The position numbers and the translations under genes were made by a program. The notes under the pieces are model-generated. The model saw nothing but the letters and a program-made list of their open reading frames with translations. It searched no databases and was not told the origin of the DNA. DNA of 5,863 nt from Chitinophaga pinensis (GTDB lineage: Bacteria; Bacteroidota; Bacteroidia; M30B66): the NCBI GenBank assembly GCA_943333015.1, contig CALQRR010000119.1:1-5863 (forward strand). The letters are read 5' to 3'. Positions 1-5,863 of this stretch are shown in pieces; positions within the stretch are counted from its first letter, which is position 1, and each line of letters opens with the position of its first letter.

Positions 1-420
1 AATGAGTGTATGAGAAGCGTACATACTTGCCAACAACACCGAAGAAAGCAGTGAAAACTGAAGTACGTAATAGGTTACAAACGTACCGATGACCATGGGA
101 AAGATGAACGTGTATAGACCCAGGATGAGACTTTTGCCGCTATTTTTTTTGAATTCGACCAGGTCAATTTCGAGTCCGGCCATGAACATGATGTAGAGCA
201 GACCAACCGTTCCAAAGAGGGTGACGCTGGCATCGCGGAGCATAAAATTGAGTCCGAACGGTCCGATGAGCGCACCGGCAATGATCAAACCGATGAGCGG
301 AGGAATTCGGAAGCGGTTGAGGATTAATGGTGTGAACAGAACGATGAACAGGATCAGTGAAAAGATCAGGACAGGGTTCTTTAAAGGCAATGAAAATTCG
401 AGCGCTGTTAGGAAAGTCAT
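1..420 (-). CDS. CPA2/Kef-type cation:proton antiporter, N-terminal part (runs off left edge)
   Basis: Reading the minus strand from the ATG at 420 gives 140 residues with no stop before the window edge, starting MTFLTALEFSLPLKNP. The segment is almost entirely membrane helices: about residues 14-34, 38-58, 64-82, 96-118 and 121-138. It carries signatures of the Na+/H+ exchanger domain of the CPA2 (Kef-like) family: an RIPPLIGLIIAGALIGPFGL stretch at 38-57 and MFMAGLEIDL at 78-87, followed by SMYASHTLI at 132-140. The family exchanges monovalent cations (K+ or Na+) for protons across the inner membrane. Full-length members have about 380 residues of membrane domain, often followed by a regulatory TrkA/RCK or Usp-like domain. 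That part lies outside the window, so ion preference and regulation cannot be read here. The start is well placed: the reading begins just before the first helix, and a promoter-like TATTTTTG lies 15 bases upstream. It lies on the same strand as pgpH and 252 bp downstream of it. Confidence 0.88.
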   Translation of the reverse strand, partial: MTFLTALEFSLPLKNPVLIFSLILFIVLFTPLILNRFRIPPLIGLIIAGALIGPFGLNFMLRDASVTLFGTVGLLYIMFMAGLEIDLVEFKKNSGKSLILGLYTFIFPMVIGTFVTYYVLQFSLLSSVLLASMYASHTLI

Positions 421-435
421 TTACGTTGGGTTAAT

Positions 436-443
436 CAAAAATA
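436..443 (-). promoter_or_regulatory. Possible -7 promoter element of the antiporter gene (TATTTTTG)
   Basis: On the minus strand this octamer matches the Bacteroidota -7 consensus TAnnTTTG exactly and ends 15 bases before the antiporter ATG. A convincing -33 TTTG is not visible. The nearest candidate is a TTTC about 17 bases upstream. The region is not especially AT-rich, so a chance match is possible. Confidence 0.4.
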
Positions 444-479
444 ACGCAATGCGCCCCTGAGAAACAGTTCATCCGCATA

Positions 480-650
480 AAACGGCAAACAAACGGCGCC
501 TGCTTTGAGCAGTAATAGAGAATGCGCCGGCCAGCCTCAGACGTGCCCCTATGACCGGTTGAATACCGAGCGGTAAGGATTGAATGAATAGCCCGGATTC
601 CGGCTTTTGGGGCCGGAAGAGGACTAGCAATGAAAGCCTGTGCACCGCCC
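480..650. repeat. Possible dispersed intergenic repeat with hairpins
   Basis: This non-coding gap between the antiporter and pgpH contains short self-complementary blocks. There is a CGGT/ACCG hairpin around 554-570, and a 7-bp perfect stem at 598-618. The string GGTAAGGATTGAATGAATAG followed by CCCGG, at about 572-595, reminds me of a high-copy intergenic sequence found near genes in many Bacteroidota genomes. That resemblance is from memory and unverified. Small open frames on the minus strand here (up to about 70 codons) have compositions rich in R, S, C and P and no recognisable domain, so I do not treat them as genes. Only one copy is visible in this window, so repeat status cannot be proven here. 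Confidence 0.3.
598..618. other. Perfect 7-bp stem-loop (TTCCGGC / GCCGGAA, 7-base loop)
   Basis: TTCCGGC at 598-604 pairs perfectly with GCCGGAA at 612-618 around the loop TTTTGGG. It lies 55 bases beyond the pgpH stop codon. Read on the minus strand it could stall or protect the end of the pgpH transcript. There is no T-run after either arm, so it is not a classical intrinsic terminator. It may instead be one arm of the surrounding repeat-like element. Confidence 0.45.
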
Positions 651-672
651 AAAAAGCGGAAATCAAAACGAA

Positions 673-2766
673 TTATTTAGGATATTCGACGCGGACGTGG
701 TAGATATTCATGAGCATTTTTTTGAATATCTTTTTGATGGCGGTGATGTCGCGGAAGGTGATGTTGGCGTTGATGTACTGGTTGTCCTCGATTTGGGTGC
801 GGATGATGTCTTCCACGAGCTTGTCGATGGTTTCGCTGTTGATGACTTTCAGGCTGCGCGATGTAGCTTCGACGGCATCGGCCATCATGACCACGGCTGT
901 TTCGCGAGAAAACGGGATAGGGCCGGGATAACGAAAAGCGGCTTCGTCGACTTCGGCATCGGGAAAATTGCGAAGGAAGGAACGGTAGAAATACTGCACG
1001 CGGGAATTTCCGTGATGGGTGCGGATGAAGTCGATGATTTTCTCGGGCAGTGCGTGTTTGCGTGCCAGCTGAATACCGCGTTTGACGTGACTGATGATAA
1101 GGCGGGCACTTTCGTCGAAATCGAGTTCGTCGTGCGGATTCACTCCGGTGACTTGGTTTTCGATGAAGTAGCGGGCCAGTTCCATTTTACCGATGTCGTG
1201 GTAAAGTGCACCGGTGCGAGCCAGCAAGGTATTACCACCAATGCGGGAAATGGCGGCTTCGGCGAGATTGGCCACCTGAAGCGAATGCTGAAAGGTGCCG
1301 GGTGCCTGAAGTGCGAGTTTTTTCAGGAGCGGGTTGTTGGTATCGGAGAGTTCGAGCAGGGAAACATCGCTGGTAAAACCGAAGACTTTCTCAATGAAAT
1401 AGATGATGGGATAGGAAAATAGTGACAATGCAGCACTGGCCACCAGCCAACCCATTTGTCCCCAACGGAGCGCGTCGGGTTGTCCTTCTACCATGAGGGT
1501 GATACCGGCATAGCAGGCGAGGTATGCGACGGTGAGTAAGGTGATGGTAATGAACAGCTGTGAACGTTTGCGCATGTTCACGATGCTGAAAATACAGGCA
1601 ATTCCGCCCAGCATTTGGATGATGAAAAACTCGAACGGATTGGGCACTAGAAAACCGATAATCATCATGGTGAGCAAGTGCGCAAAGAGCGCCAGTCGTG
1701 TATCGAAAAACGACCGGATGATGATGGGCATGATGCAAAACGGAAACACGTAAACACTGATGGCTTCGAAGCGGACCACAAAACTGACGAGTACGACTTC
1801 GGCAACGACGATCCCAAAAAGGAAGCTGAGTTTGATGGAATCCTCGAACAGGTCGCGGCGGAGCAGGATCAGAAACAAAAGCATCATGGCCAGCAGCACT
1901 GTTACCAAAATGGCTTGTCCGGCAATAACCCAAAACGCATCTATTTGTAAGGAGCCAACCTGCGCTTCGTATTCCTGGCGGATGGATTCGAGAATCTGGT
2001 ATTTTTCGGGTGTAACGAGTTCGCCTTTGGAGATGATCAACTCGCCTTTGCTGACCATGCCGCGGGTGAGGGAAATGTTATTGATGGCTTTTTCGCGCGC
2101 CGATCGGGTGAGTTGATCGCTGTAAAAGATATTAGGCGTGATGAAGCGTTCGAAGAACAGTTTGAGTTCGGGATCTTTCCAGGTATTGCTGCCATAGAGC
2201 TTGCTGGCCACGAGCTTCATGGCTGCGTCTTTGGTGAAATAATCGGACACGCGTTTTTCTTCTGCCACATGGTCGCGCATCTCAACGATGAGCCCCGATG
2301 CACCGTTATCGGGATTATCGATCATGTTTTGCAGCAATCCACGGGAATAGATTTCGGACAACCATTCGCGGCCGTGCAGGAGAATTTGCTGACGATCGTT
2401 GTTTGCGGGGGTGTAGGAACTGGCATCGACTCCGGTCACACGGCGGATAAACGTATCGAGCTCGACAGGCAAATCGCGCTGTTTCTCGAACAGCACCTGT
2501 GCATCGTGCACGTAGTATTTTTTTCCGGCACGTTCGAGCAATGCTGTTTCGTCGCGGATTTCCCGGTCGGATTTATTGATGGCAAAATCGAAGGGTGCGA
2601 CAAAATCGTCGTGCAGCCAGACTTTCCCTTTGACAAATTCAAAACGAAATTTCCCTTCCCGTGGGAAAACGTACACCATGATCGACACACTGATGAAAAA
2701 GAGCATCAGCTTTACGATCAAGTTGTGTTGATTGGAGAAATAAAAGAGCAGCTTCCGTGTCGACAT
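673..2766 (-). CDS. pgpH: PgpH-type 7TM-HD cyclic-di-AMP phosphodiesterase
   Basis: A 697-residue inner-membrane protein with the full PgpH (YqfF) layout. There is one N-terminal helix (about 15-33) and then a large extracytoplasmic 7TMR-HDED sensor domain (about 35-275, including APFDFAINKSDREI at 57-70). A seven-helix bundle (about 278-460) follows, and then a cytoplasmic HD domain (about 485-640). The metal ligands expected of this HD family are all visible: H494 (FQHSLQVANLAE), H523-D524 (LYHDIGKM), H560 (ISHVKRG), H584-H585 (THHGNS) and D630 (MADAVEA). Characterised relatives (Listeria, Bacillus) hydrolyse c-di-AMP to pApA, a messenger that tunes K+ uptake, turgor and wall homeostasis. 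Activity here is inferred from the intact motif. I chose the ATG at 2766 (MSTRKLLFYF). The frame is open up to 2886, but that extra 40 residues would overlap the glycosyltransferase gene, lacks a plausible protein character, and lies upstream of the promoter-like TATCTTTG. The last codons read VRVEYPK. No truncation is seen. Confidence 0.93.
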   Translation of the reverse strand: MSTRKLLFYFSNQHNLIVKLMLFFISVSIMVYVFPREGKFRFEFVKGKVWLHDDFVAPFDFAINKSDREIRDETALLERAGKKYYVHDAQVLFEKQRDLPVELDTFIRRVTGVDASSYTPANNDRQQILLHGREWLSEIYSRGLLQNMIDNPDNGASGLIVEMRDHVAEEKRVSDYFTKDAAMKLVASKLYGSNTWKDPELKLFFERFITPNIFYSDQLTRSAREKAINNISLTRGMVSKGELIISKGELVTPEKYQILESIRQEYEAQVGSLQIDAFWVIAGQAILVTVLLAMMLLFLILLRRDLFEDSIKLSFLFGIVVAEVVLVSFVVRFEAISVYVFPFCIMPIIIRSFFDTRLALFAHLLTMMIIGFLVPNPFEFFIIQMLGGIACIFSIVNMRKRSQLFITITLLTVAYLACYAGITLMVEGQPDALRWGQMGWLVASAALSLFSYPIIYFIEKVFGFTSDVSLLELSDTNNPLLKKLALQAPGTFQHSLQVANLAEAAISRIGGNTLLARTGALYHDIGKMELARYFIENQVTGVNPHDELDFDESARLIISHVKRGIQLARKHALPEKIIDFIRTHHGNSRVQYFYRSFLRNFPDAEVDEAAFRYPGPIPFSRETAVVMMADAVEATSRSLKVINSETIDKLVEDIIRTQIEDNQYINANITFRDITAIKKIFKKMLMNIYHVRVEYPK

Positions 2767-2772
2767 TGGCAG

Positions 2773-2780
2773 CAAAGATA
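2773..2780 (-). promoter_or_regulatory. -7 promoter element of pgpH (TATCTTTG)
   Basis: On the minus strand this is an exact match to the Bacteroidota -7 consensus TAnnTTTG. It ends only 6 bases before the pgpH ATG at 2766, so the transcript should have almost no leader. The -33 region is a T-rich run rather than a clear TTTG. It lies in the 53-bp gap after the glycosyltransferase stop codon, which argues that pgpH has its own promoter and supports the 2766 start. Confidence 0.6.
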
Positions 2781-2819
2781 GTGTGAAACAGAAAAAATGA
2801 TGAGCCCTGTGATGGTGCG

Positions 2820-3929
2820 TTAATACCAAGCACGAATCGCTTGCACTTCCTGCTCCCACGTCAGGCTCTTTGCAGCCTTGACGCATTGAGCTCTGAATTT
2901 TTCCTGTTGCTGGTTAGTGTTTTTTAAAGCATTTACACAGCCCGCCAAATAAACCGGATCGTGTTGAAACGCGATAACTCCAACATCATAGCCTTCCACA
3001 ACGCGGCGCACTTCGGGCAGATTGCTGGCTAAAACCGGAATGCCGGCATGGATATAATCAAAGACTTTATTGGGCAAACTGAACCGGTAATTGATATTGG
3101 TGTCTTTGTCGAGTGTTAATCCCAAATCGCAGACGGACGTATACCGCATCAATTCCGGATAGGGCATTCGGGGCAGAAAGCGGACTTTTTCCTGCAGTCC
3201 GTTTTGCACCACAAATTGTTTCAGCGCAGGGATGACATCGCCGGAACCAGCAATGAGTAAGAGACAATTATCGAGGTGTTGCATCATCTGCACTGCTTCT
3301 TCTCCACCCCGGTCTACATTGATTCCATTGCCTTGCAGGATGAGGATAAACGTATCCACAGGCAAACCCAGTTGAGCACGTGTGGCAGGTTGAATGGCGA
3401 TAGCAGCAGGAATATTGCGCATTACGCCAATCAATTTCCCGTATTCTTCTTCGTACAGCTGTGCAATGGATGCATTTACGGTAACGATGTGATGCAAACG
3501 TGGAAAAACAAACTGCTCTATGCGTTTCCAGATGCGCTGCACACGCGGGCGGGCGGACAACTCAGGAACACCGGTAAAGTATTCGTGCGTGTCGTATACC
3601 AGCTGTTTTCCCCGTATCCAGGCGACCAAAAATGCCGGTAAAAGAGTATCCAGATCGTTGGCATGAATGGCATCGCAAGGTGTAAACAGCAACCGAACGA
3701 ACAGCCGAAGATTGAGTTCAGCATAAAATAATGGTCCAGTCTCGAACAGCAGTTTCATCCGGATGGCGCGGAAAGGCCATACGGGTAAAGGCAAACTGTG
3801 ACGCCGCTCACGACCAATCAACACCGGACTGTGCCCCCATGAACAGAGTGAATTACATACCTTTTGCACACGTTGGTCGGTAACCAGATCGTTGCTCAGG
3901 GTGACTAGTACGCGGAGTTTCCTCGACAT
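2820..3929 (-). CDS. GT4-family glycosyltransferase
   Basis: A 369-residue GT-B fold glycosyltransferase of the GT4 (group 1) type, which transfers a sugar from a nucleotide-sugar donor to a glycan or lipid acceptor on the cytoplasmic side of the membrane. The N-terminal half carries VLVTLSNDLVTDQRVQKVCN (7-26), the HANDLDTLLPAF stretch (89-100) and YDTHEYFTGVPEL (112-124). The donor-binding half starts near 190, with ILQGNGINVDRGGEEAV (197-213), LLIAGSGD (224-231) and RFLPRMPYPELM (250-261). Then comes SLPNKVFDYIHAGIPVLASN (284-303). In that last motif the usual E-x7-E pair is replaced: the second acid is D291 and the first position is F283, a pattern I associate with the LPNK-type subgroup. 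There is no signal peptide or obvious transmembrane helix. Length is normal. It sits just upstream of pgpH on the same strand, outside any visible polysaccharide cluster, so its acceptor cannot be inferred. The start at 3929 gives a standard N-terminal beta strand (KLRVLVTLS). Confidence 0.9.
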   Translation of the reverse strand: MSRKLRVLVTLSNDLVTDQRVQKVCNSLCSWGHSPVLIGRERRHSLPLPVWPFRAIRMKLLFETGPLFYAELNLRLFVRLLFTPCDAIHANDLDTLLPAFLVAWIRGKQLVYDTHEYFTGVPELSARPRVQRIWKRIEQFVFPRLHHIVTVNASIAQLYEEEYGKLIGVMRNIPAAIAIQPATRAQLGLPVDTFILILQGNGINVDRGGEEAVQMMQHLDNCLLLIAGSGDVIPALKQFVVQNGLQEKVRFLPRMPYPELMRYTSVCDLGLTLDKDTNINYRFSLPNKVFDYIHAGIPVLASNLPEVRRVVEGYDVGVIAFQHDPVYLAGCVNALKNTNQQQEKFRAQCVKAAKSLTWEQEVQAIRAWY

Positions 3930-3933
3930 GGGG

Positions 3934-3964
3934 CGAAGTTAACCAAGCCAACCGGCACGGCAAG
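3934..3964 (-). promoter_or_regulatory. Probable promoter of the glycosyltransferase gene
   Basis: On the minus strand a CTTG at 3961-3964 (a -33-like TTG) is separated by 19 bases from TAACTTCG at 3934-3941, one mismatch from TAnnTTTG. The -7 element ends 4 bases before the ATG at 3929, so the message would be essentially leaderless. Spacing fits the Bacteroidota housekeeping promoter. The mismatch in the -7 and the partial -33 keep confidence moderate. Confidence 0.45.
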
Positions 3965-3968
3965 CCGG
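3952..3968. repeat. Small inverted repeat in the divergent promoter region (CCGGC-N7-GCCGG)
   Basis: CCGGC at 3952-3956 pairs with GCCGG at 3964-3968 across 7 bases. It sits midway in the 68-bp region between the divergent glycosyltransferase and DUF4199 genes and overlaps the -33-like CTTG of the former. It could be an operator for a dimeric regulator or a chance GC-rich palindrome. No second copy is seen in the window. Confidence 0.25.
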
Positions 3969-3974
3969 AATTCG

Positions 3975-3982
3975 TACCTTTC
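3975..3982 (+). promoter_or_regulatory. Possible -7 promoter element of the DUF4199 gene (TACCTTTC)
   Basis: One mismatch from TAnnTTTG, ending 15 bases before the ATG at 3998. No TTTG is visible about 19 bases upstream. The position in a short divergent gap makes a promoter here necessary somewhere, and this is the best candidate I can see. Confidence 0.4.
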
Positions 3983-3997
3983 GCCAAATTCATTCCT

Positions 3998-4558
3998 ATG
4001 TTGACTATGAAATCGGAAATACGATCAGGCGTTGCAATTGGTGTGGCTGGCTTTTTATGGCTTTTGCTTGAATTTTTCTTAGGATTTCATACTACGCGCA
4101 TTGACTATCAACCCTTTATTACCTGGCTATCGATTGTGATTCCGATAGTAGGAATTTACTGGGCGATGAAAGCCAAACGCGATCGCTATTACGCAGGACG
4201 CATCTCATTTATTCAAGCGCTTAAAACAGGTTTGATCATTACCGTGGTCATGAGTATAGTTTCACCGCTGTTGTCGTTCATGTATGTGAGCGTGATCAAT
4301 CCTTTGTATCTCAGTACGATGTTGGCACATAACCGAATGATGCTCGATGGTTTGAATATTTCACCAGCCGATAAAGATGGCATGTTGCAGGAGCTGATCC
4401 AGCAGTTTTCACTATCGGCGTATTTACTCAAATCGATTTTGATTGCGGCCATTTCGGGCACATTACTCAGCATCATTACCGCGGCGGTTATGAATCGCAA
4501 CACATCAGAAAAGCAGCAAACCGCTGATCATTCGGTGACGGATTATATCAAGAAATAA
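3998..4558 (+). CDS. DUF4199-like four-helix membrane protein
   Basis: A 186-residue integral membrane protein that fits the DUF4199 family, small four-helix proteins common in Bacteroidota with no established function. Helices are predicted at about residues 11-30, 38-57, 76-97 and 141-166. The family-like features are a WLLLEFFLGFHTTRIDYQ segment (21-38) after helix 1, and a YYAGRISFIQALKTGLIIT stretch (64-82) leading into helix 3. A soluble, methionine-rich loop (108-138) precedes the last helix, and the C-terminal tail is short and polar (167-186). An alternative ATG at 4007 (MKSEIRSG) would trim three residues and looks like the usual lysine-rich family start, so the exact start is uncertain. 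It lies 75 bp upstream of murB on the same strand and may be co-transcribed with it, although murB appears to have its own promoter. I assign no function. Confidence 0.82.
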   Translation: MLTMKSEIRSGVAIGVAGFLWLLLEFFLGFHTTRIDYQPFITWLSIVIPIVGIYWAMKAKRDRYYAGRISFIQALKTGLIITVVMSIVSPLLSFMYVSVINPLYLSTMLAHNRMMLDGLNISPADKDGMLQELIQQFSLSAYLLKSILIAAISGTLLSIITAAVMNRNTSEKQQTADHSVTDYIKK

Positions 4559-4620
4559 TGCAGTCCGGTTGCTGTTGAAAAGTACCGCTCAAGTGTGTAT
4601 CAACCGGAACCGCTTTGCGT

Positions 4621-4628
4621 TAGATTCG
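4621..4628 (+). promoter_or_regulatory. Possible -7 promoter element of murB (TAGATTCG)
   Basis: TAGATTCG differs from TAnnTTTG at one base and ends 5 bases before the ATG at 4634, the same geometry as the elements before pgpH and the glycosyltransferase. If used, transcription starts downstream of the more distal ATG at 4595, which supports the shorter MurB. No good -33 element is seen, so read-through from the DUF4199 gene is an alternative. Confidence 0.35.
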
Positions 4629-4633
4629 CAGGT

Positions 4634-5653
4634 ATGATGCTCCAGCACAACGTTTCCCTTCGTCCCTTTAACACCTTTGGCATTGCTGTAAACGCCGCAC
4701 ATCTGGCTCTTGCAACAGATGAACAGTCCATTGCAGAGGCCTTGGAATACCGTCAGAAGCAAAACCTCGGACTGCTCGTTGTTGGTGGCGGATCCAATTT
4801 GTTGCTGACCCGCGATGTAGAAGACCTGATTTTGCAGAATGGCTTGAAAGGAATTACCTCCCAAAACATCTCCGAAGACACCGTTTTAGTGACCGCAGCA
4901 GCAGGAGAAAATTGGCATCAGTTTGTTGTGCATTGTTTGCAAAACGACTGGGGCGGCGTTGAAAACCTCTCCCTTATTCCGGGCAATGTGGGCGCTTCGC
5001 CGATGCAAAATATTGGAGCATATGGCATTGAGATTAAAGATTCGTTTTATTCCCTTCGGGCGATGGATGTGCGCGATGGGAGCATACGTGAATTTGATGC
5101 AGAGACCTCTCGTTTTGGATACCGCGAAAGCATTTTCAAACGTGAAGCCAAAGGGCATTACATCATCTTATCGGTAACGTATCAGTTAAGCAGGAGAAAC
5201 CATCGGTTAAACACTTCCTACGGAGCTATCTCTCAGGAACTGGAAAAGATGGGCATTGCAACACCCACCATTCAGGATGTCAGTCAAGCGGTGATTGCGA
5301 TTCGACGGTCGAAGCTTCCCGATCCGGCGGTACTGGGCAATGCGGGCAGTTTTTTTAAGAATCCGGTGGTTGAAAATGCGTTGCTGGAAAACATCCGTTC
5401 AACGTATCCGCAAGTGGTGGCTTACCCTGCGGGCGAAGGACATTCAAAACTGGCAGCAGGCTGGCTCATTGAAACGGCAGGTTGGAAAGGATTTCGCAGA
5501 GGCGATGCCGGTGTTCATGCGCTGCAAGCTTTGGTACTCGTCAATTATGGCCATGCCAGCGGAAAAGAAATCTGGCAACTCTCGCAAGATGTGGTGGACG
5601 ATGTGCATCAGAAATTTGGCGTGGAACTCGAACGCGAAGTGAACGTGTACTAA
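4634..5653 (+). CDS. murB: UDP-N-acetylenolpyruvoylglucosamine reductase MurB
   Basis: MurB is a cytoplasmic FAD enzyme that reduces UDP-GlcNAc-enolpyruvate to UDP-MurNAc with NADPH, the second committed step of peptidoglycan precursor synthesis. From the ATG at 4634 it has 339 residues, close to the E. coli enzyme, which it resembles throughout (type I MurB, with the Y-loop region). Visible landmarks are SLRPFNTFGI (8-17), the FAD-binding VVGGGSNLLL (49-58), and AAGENWHQFV (89-98). These are followed by ENLSLIPGNVGASPMQNIGA (110-129), FGYRESIFK (161-169), LPDPAVLGNAGSFFKNPVV (228-246), KLAAGWLIE (272-280) and GVELEREV (329-336). The expected catalytic residues are present: R164, S239 (proton donor in GNAGSFFKNP) and E335. 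An in-frame ATG at 4595 would add 13 residues with no family counterpart. E. coli MurB starts just before the SLKPWNTFGI segment, so 4634 (or the adjacent ATG at 4637) is preferred. The gene looks intact. Confidence 0.95.
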   Translation: MMLQHNVSLRPFNTFGIAVNAAHLALATDEQSIAEALEYRQKQNLGLLVVGGGSNLLLTRDVEDLILQNGLKGITSQNISEDTVLVTAAAGENWHQFVVHCLQNDWGGVENLSLIPGNVGASPMQNIGAYGIEIKDSFYSLRAMDVRDGSIREFDAETSRFGYRESIFKREAKGHYIILSVTYQLSRRNHRLNTSYGAISQELEKMGIATPTIQDVSQAVIAIRRSKLPDPAVLGNAGSFFKNPVVENALLENIRSTYPQVVAYPAGEGHSKLAAGWLIETAGWKGFRRGDAGVHALQALVLVNYGHASGKEIWQLSQDVVDDVHQKFGVELEREVNVY

Positions 5654-5673
5654 AAAATAAGTGCCTTAGAAGA

Positions 5674-5862
5674 TCAACGTTCTGTCCAAAATATCGTGCC
5701 GCTCAGCACGTGGAAGAGCGCCATTTTGCTGGCAGAAATCAATTGAAATACTTCTTTATCGGAAGATCGCCGAATTTCATCCCAAACAACCTCTGTTTGT
5801 TGCTTTAACTGTGGATTGAAAAGTACCTGCTTGCCATTTTGGGTTCCGATATACCAACCGCC
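5674..5862 (-). CDS. Unidentified protein, C-terminal 62 residues (runs off right edge)
   Basis: On the minus strand a frame is open from the window edge to a TGA at 5674-5676, giving 62 residues that begin GGWYIGTQNGKQVLFNPQ and end SASKMALFHVLSGTIFWTER. The composition is protein-like (mixed charged and hydrophobic, alternating W, Y, F and polar residues). The other two minus frames are not better, since one hits a stop within about 30 codons. I do not recognise the family. There are no visible catalytic motifs, and the segment is probably soluble. Its stop is only 20 bp from the murB stop, so the two genes converge with almost no spacer and no clear terminator hairpin between them. The start and most of the protein lie outside the window. 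Confidence 0.65.
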   Translation of the reverse strand, partial: GGWYIGTQNGKQVLFNPQLKQQTEVVWDEIRRSSDKEVFQLISASKMALFHVLSGTIFWTER

Positions 5863-5863
5863 G

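Noticed and set aside
431..666. Two overlapping minus-strand frames of 65 and 73 codons in the intergenic gap
   Set aside because: They overlap each other in different frames, show no domain, and fall on the hairpin- and repeat-like sequence. They are better explained as spurious frames over non-coding DNA.
640..1422. Long plus-strand open frame of 260 codons opposite pgpH
   Set aside because: It is fully antisense to the well-supported HD-domain region, and its composition (rich in D, G, V, F) is what the reverse of that coding sequence produces. No domain is recognisable.
2113..2781. Plus-strand open frame of 222 codons opposite the pgpH sensor domain
   Set aside because: It is antisense to pgpH, with no recognisable domain. 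Codon bias of the true gene explains the absence of stops.
2767..2886. N-terminal extension of pgpH by 40 residues
   Set aside because: It overlaps the end of the glycosyltransferase gene, crosses the TATCTTTG promoter element, and has no counterpart in the family, whose members begin shortly before the first helix.
4595..4633. Longer MurB start adding 13 residues
   Set aside because: The extra residues lie before the conserved N-terminus and upstream of the likely promoter element. The ATG pair at 4634 and 4637 matches the family start better.
5695..5710. CGTGC-N6-GCACG hairpin near the murB 3' end as a terminator
   Set aside because: It lies inside the coding frame of the convergent partial gene and is not followed by a T-run on the plus strand. 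A short T-rich stretch on the minus strand is still within that gene.

Overview
This window looks like an ordinary chromosomal stretch from a member of the Bacteroidota (Bacteroidetes) with roughly balanced base composition. The evidence is a DUF4199-type membrane protein (a family I know mainly from this phylum), a Bacteroidota-style GT4 glycosyltransferase, and the lack of clear Shine-Dalgarno sequences. In addition, TAnnTTTG-like promoter elements sit a few bases upstream of most start codons. I see no transposase, integrase, CRISPR array, tRNA or rRNA. Identifications are from reading the sequence only.

Layout from left to right. (1) Positions 1-420, minus strand: the N-terminal 140 residues of a CPA2/Kef-type cation:proton antiporter, cut by the left edge. 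(2) Positions 421-672: a non-coding gap with a 7-bp perfect-stem hairpin and a segment that resembles a dispersed Bacteroidota intergenic repeat. (3) Positions 673-2766, minus: a full-length PgpH-type 7TM-HD phosphohydrolase, predicted to degrade cyclic di-AMP. (4) Positions 2820-3929, minus: a GT4 glycosyltransferase. (5) A 68-bp divergent promoter region holding a small inverted repeat. (6) Positions 3998-4558, plus: a four-helix DUF4199 membrane protein. (7) Positions 4634-5653, plus: MurB, the second enzyme of UDP-MurNAc synthesis. (8) Positions 5674-5862, minus: the last 62 codons of an unidentified protein cut by the right edge and convergent with murB.

The common theme is the cell envelope and osmotic balance: peptidoglycan precursor synthesis (MurB), glycan assembly (the glycosyltransferase), turnover of a second messenger that in other bacteria controls potassium and turgor (PgpH), and a monovalent cation antiporter. 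The link between them is inferred from position only. Nearly every gene seems to have its own promoter, so they may not form one operon. I found no convincing undescribed system. The best leads are the structured repeat-like gap at about 480-650, the apparent leaderless-promoter geometry, and the pgpH-antiporter neighbourhood.
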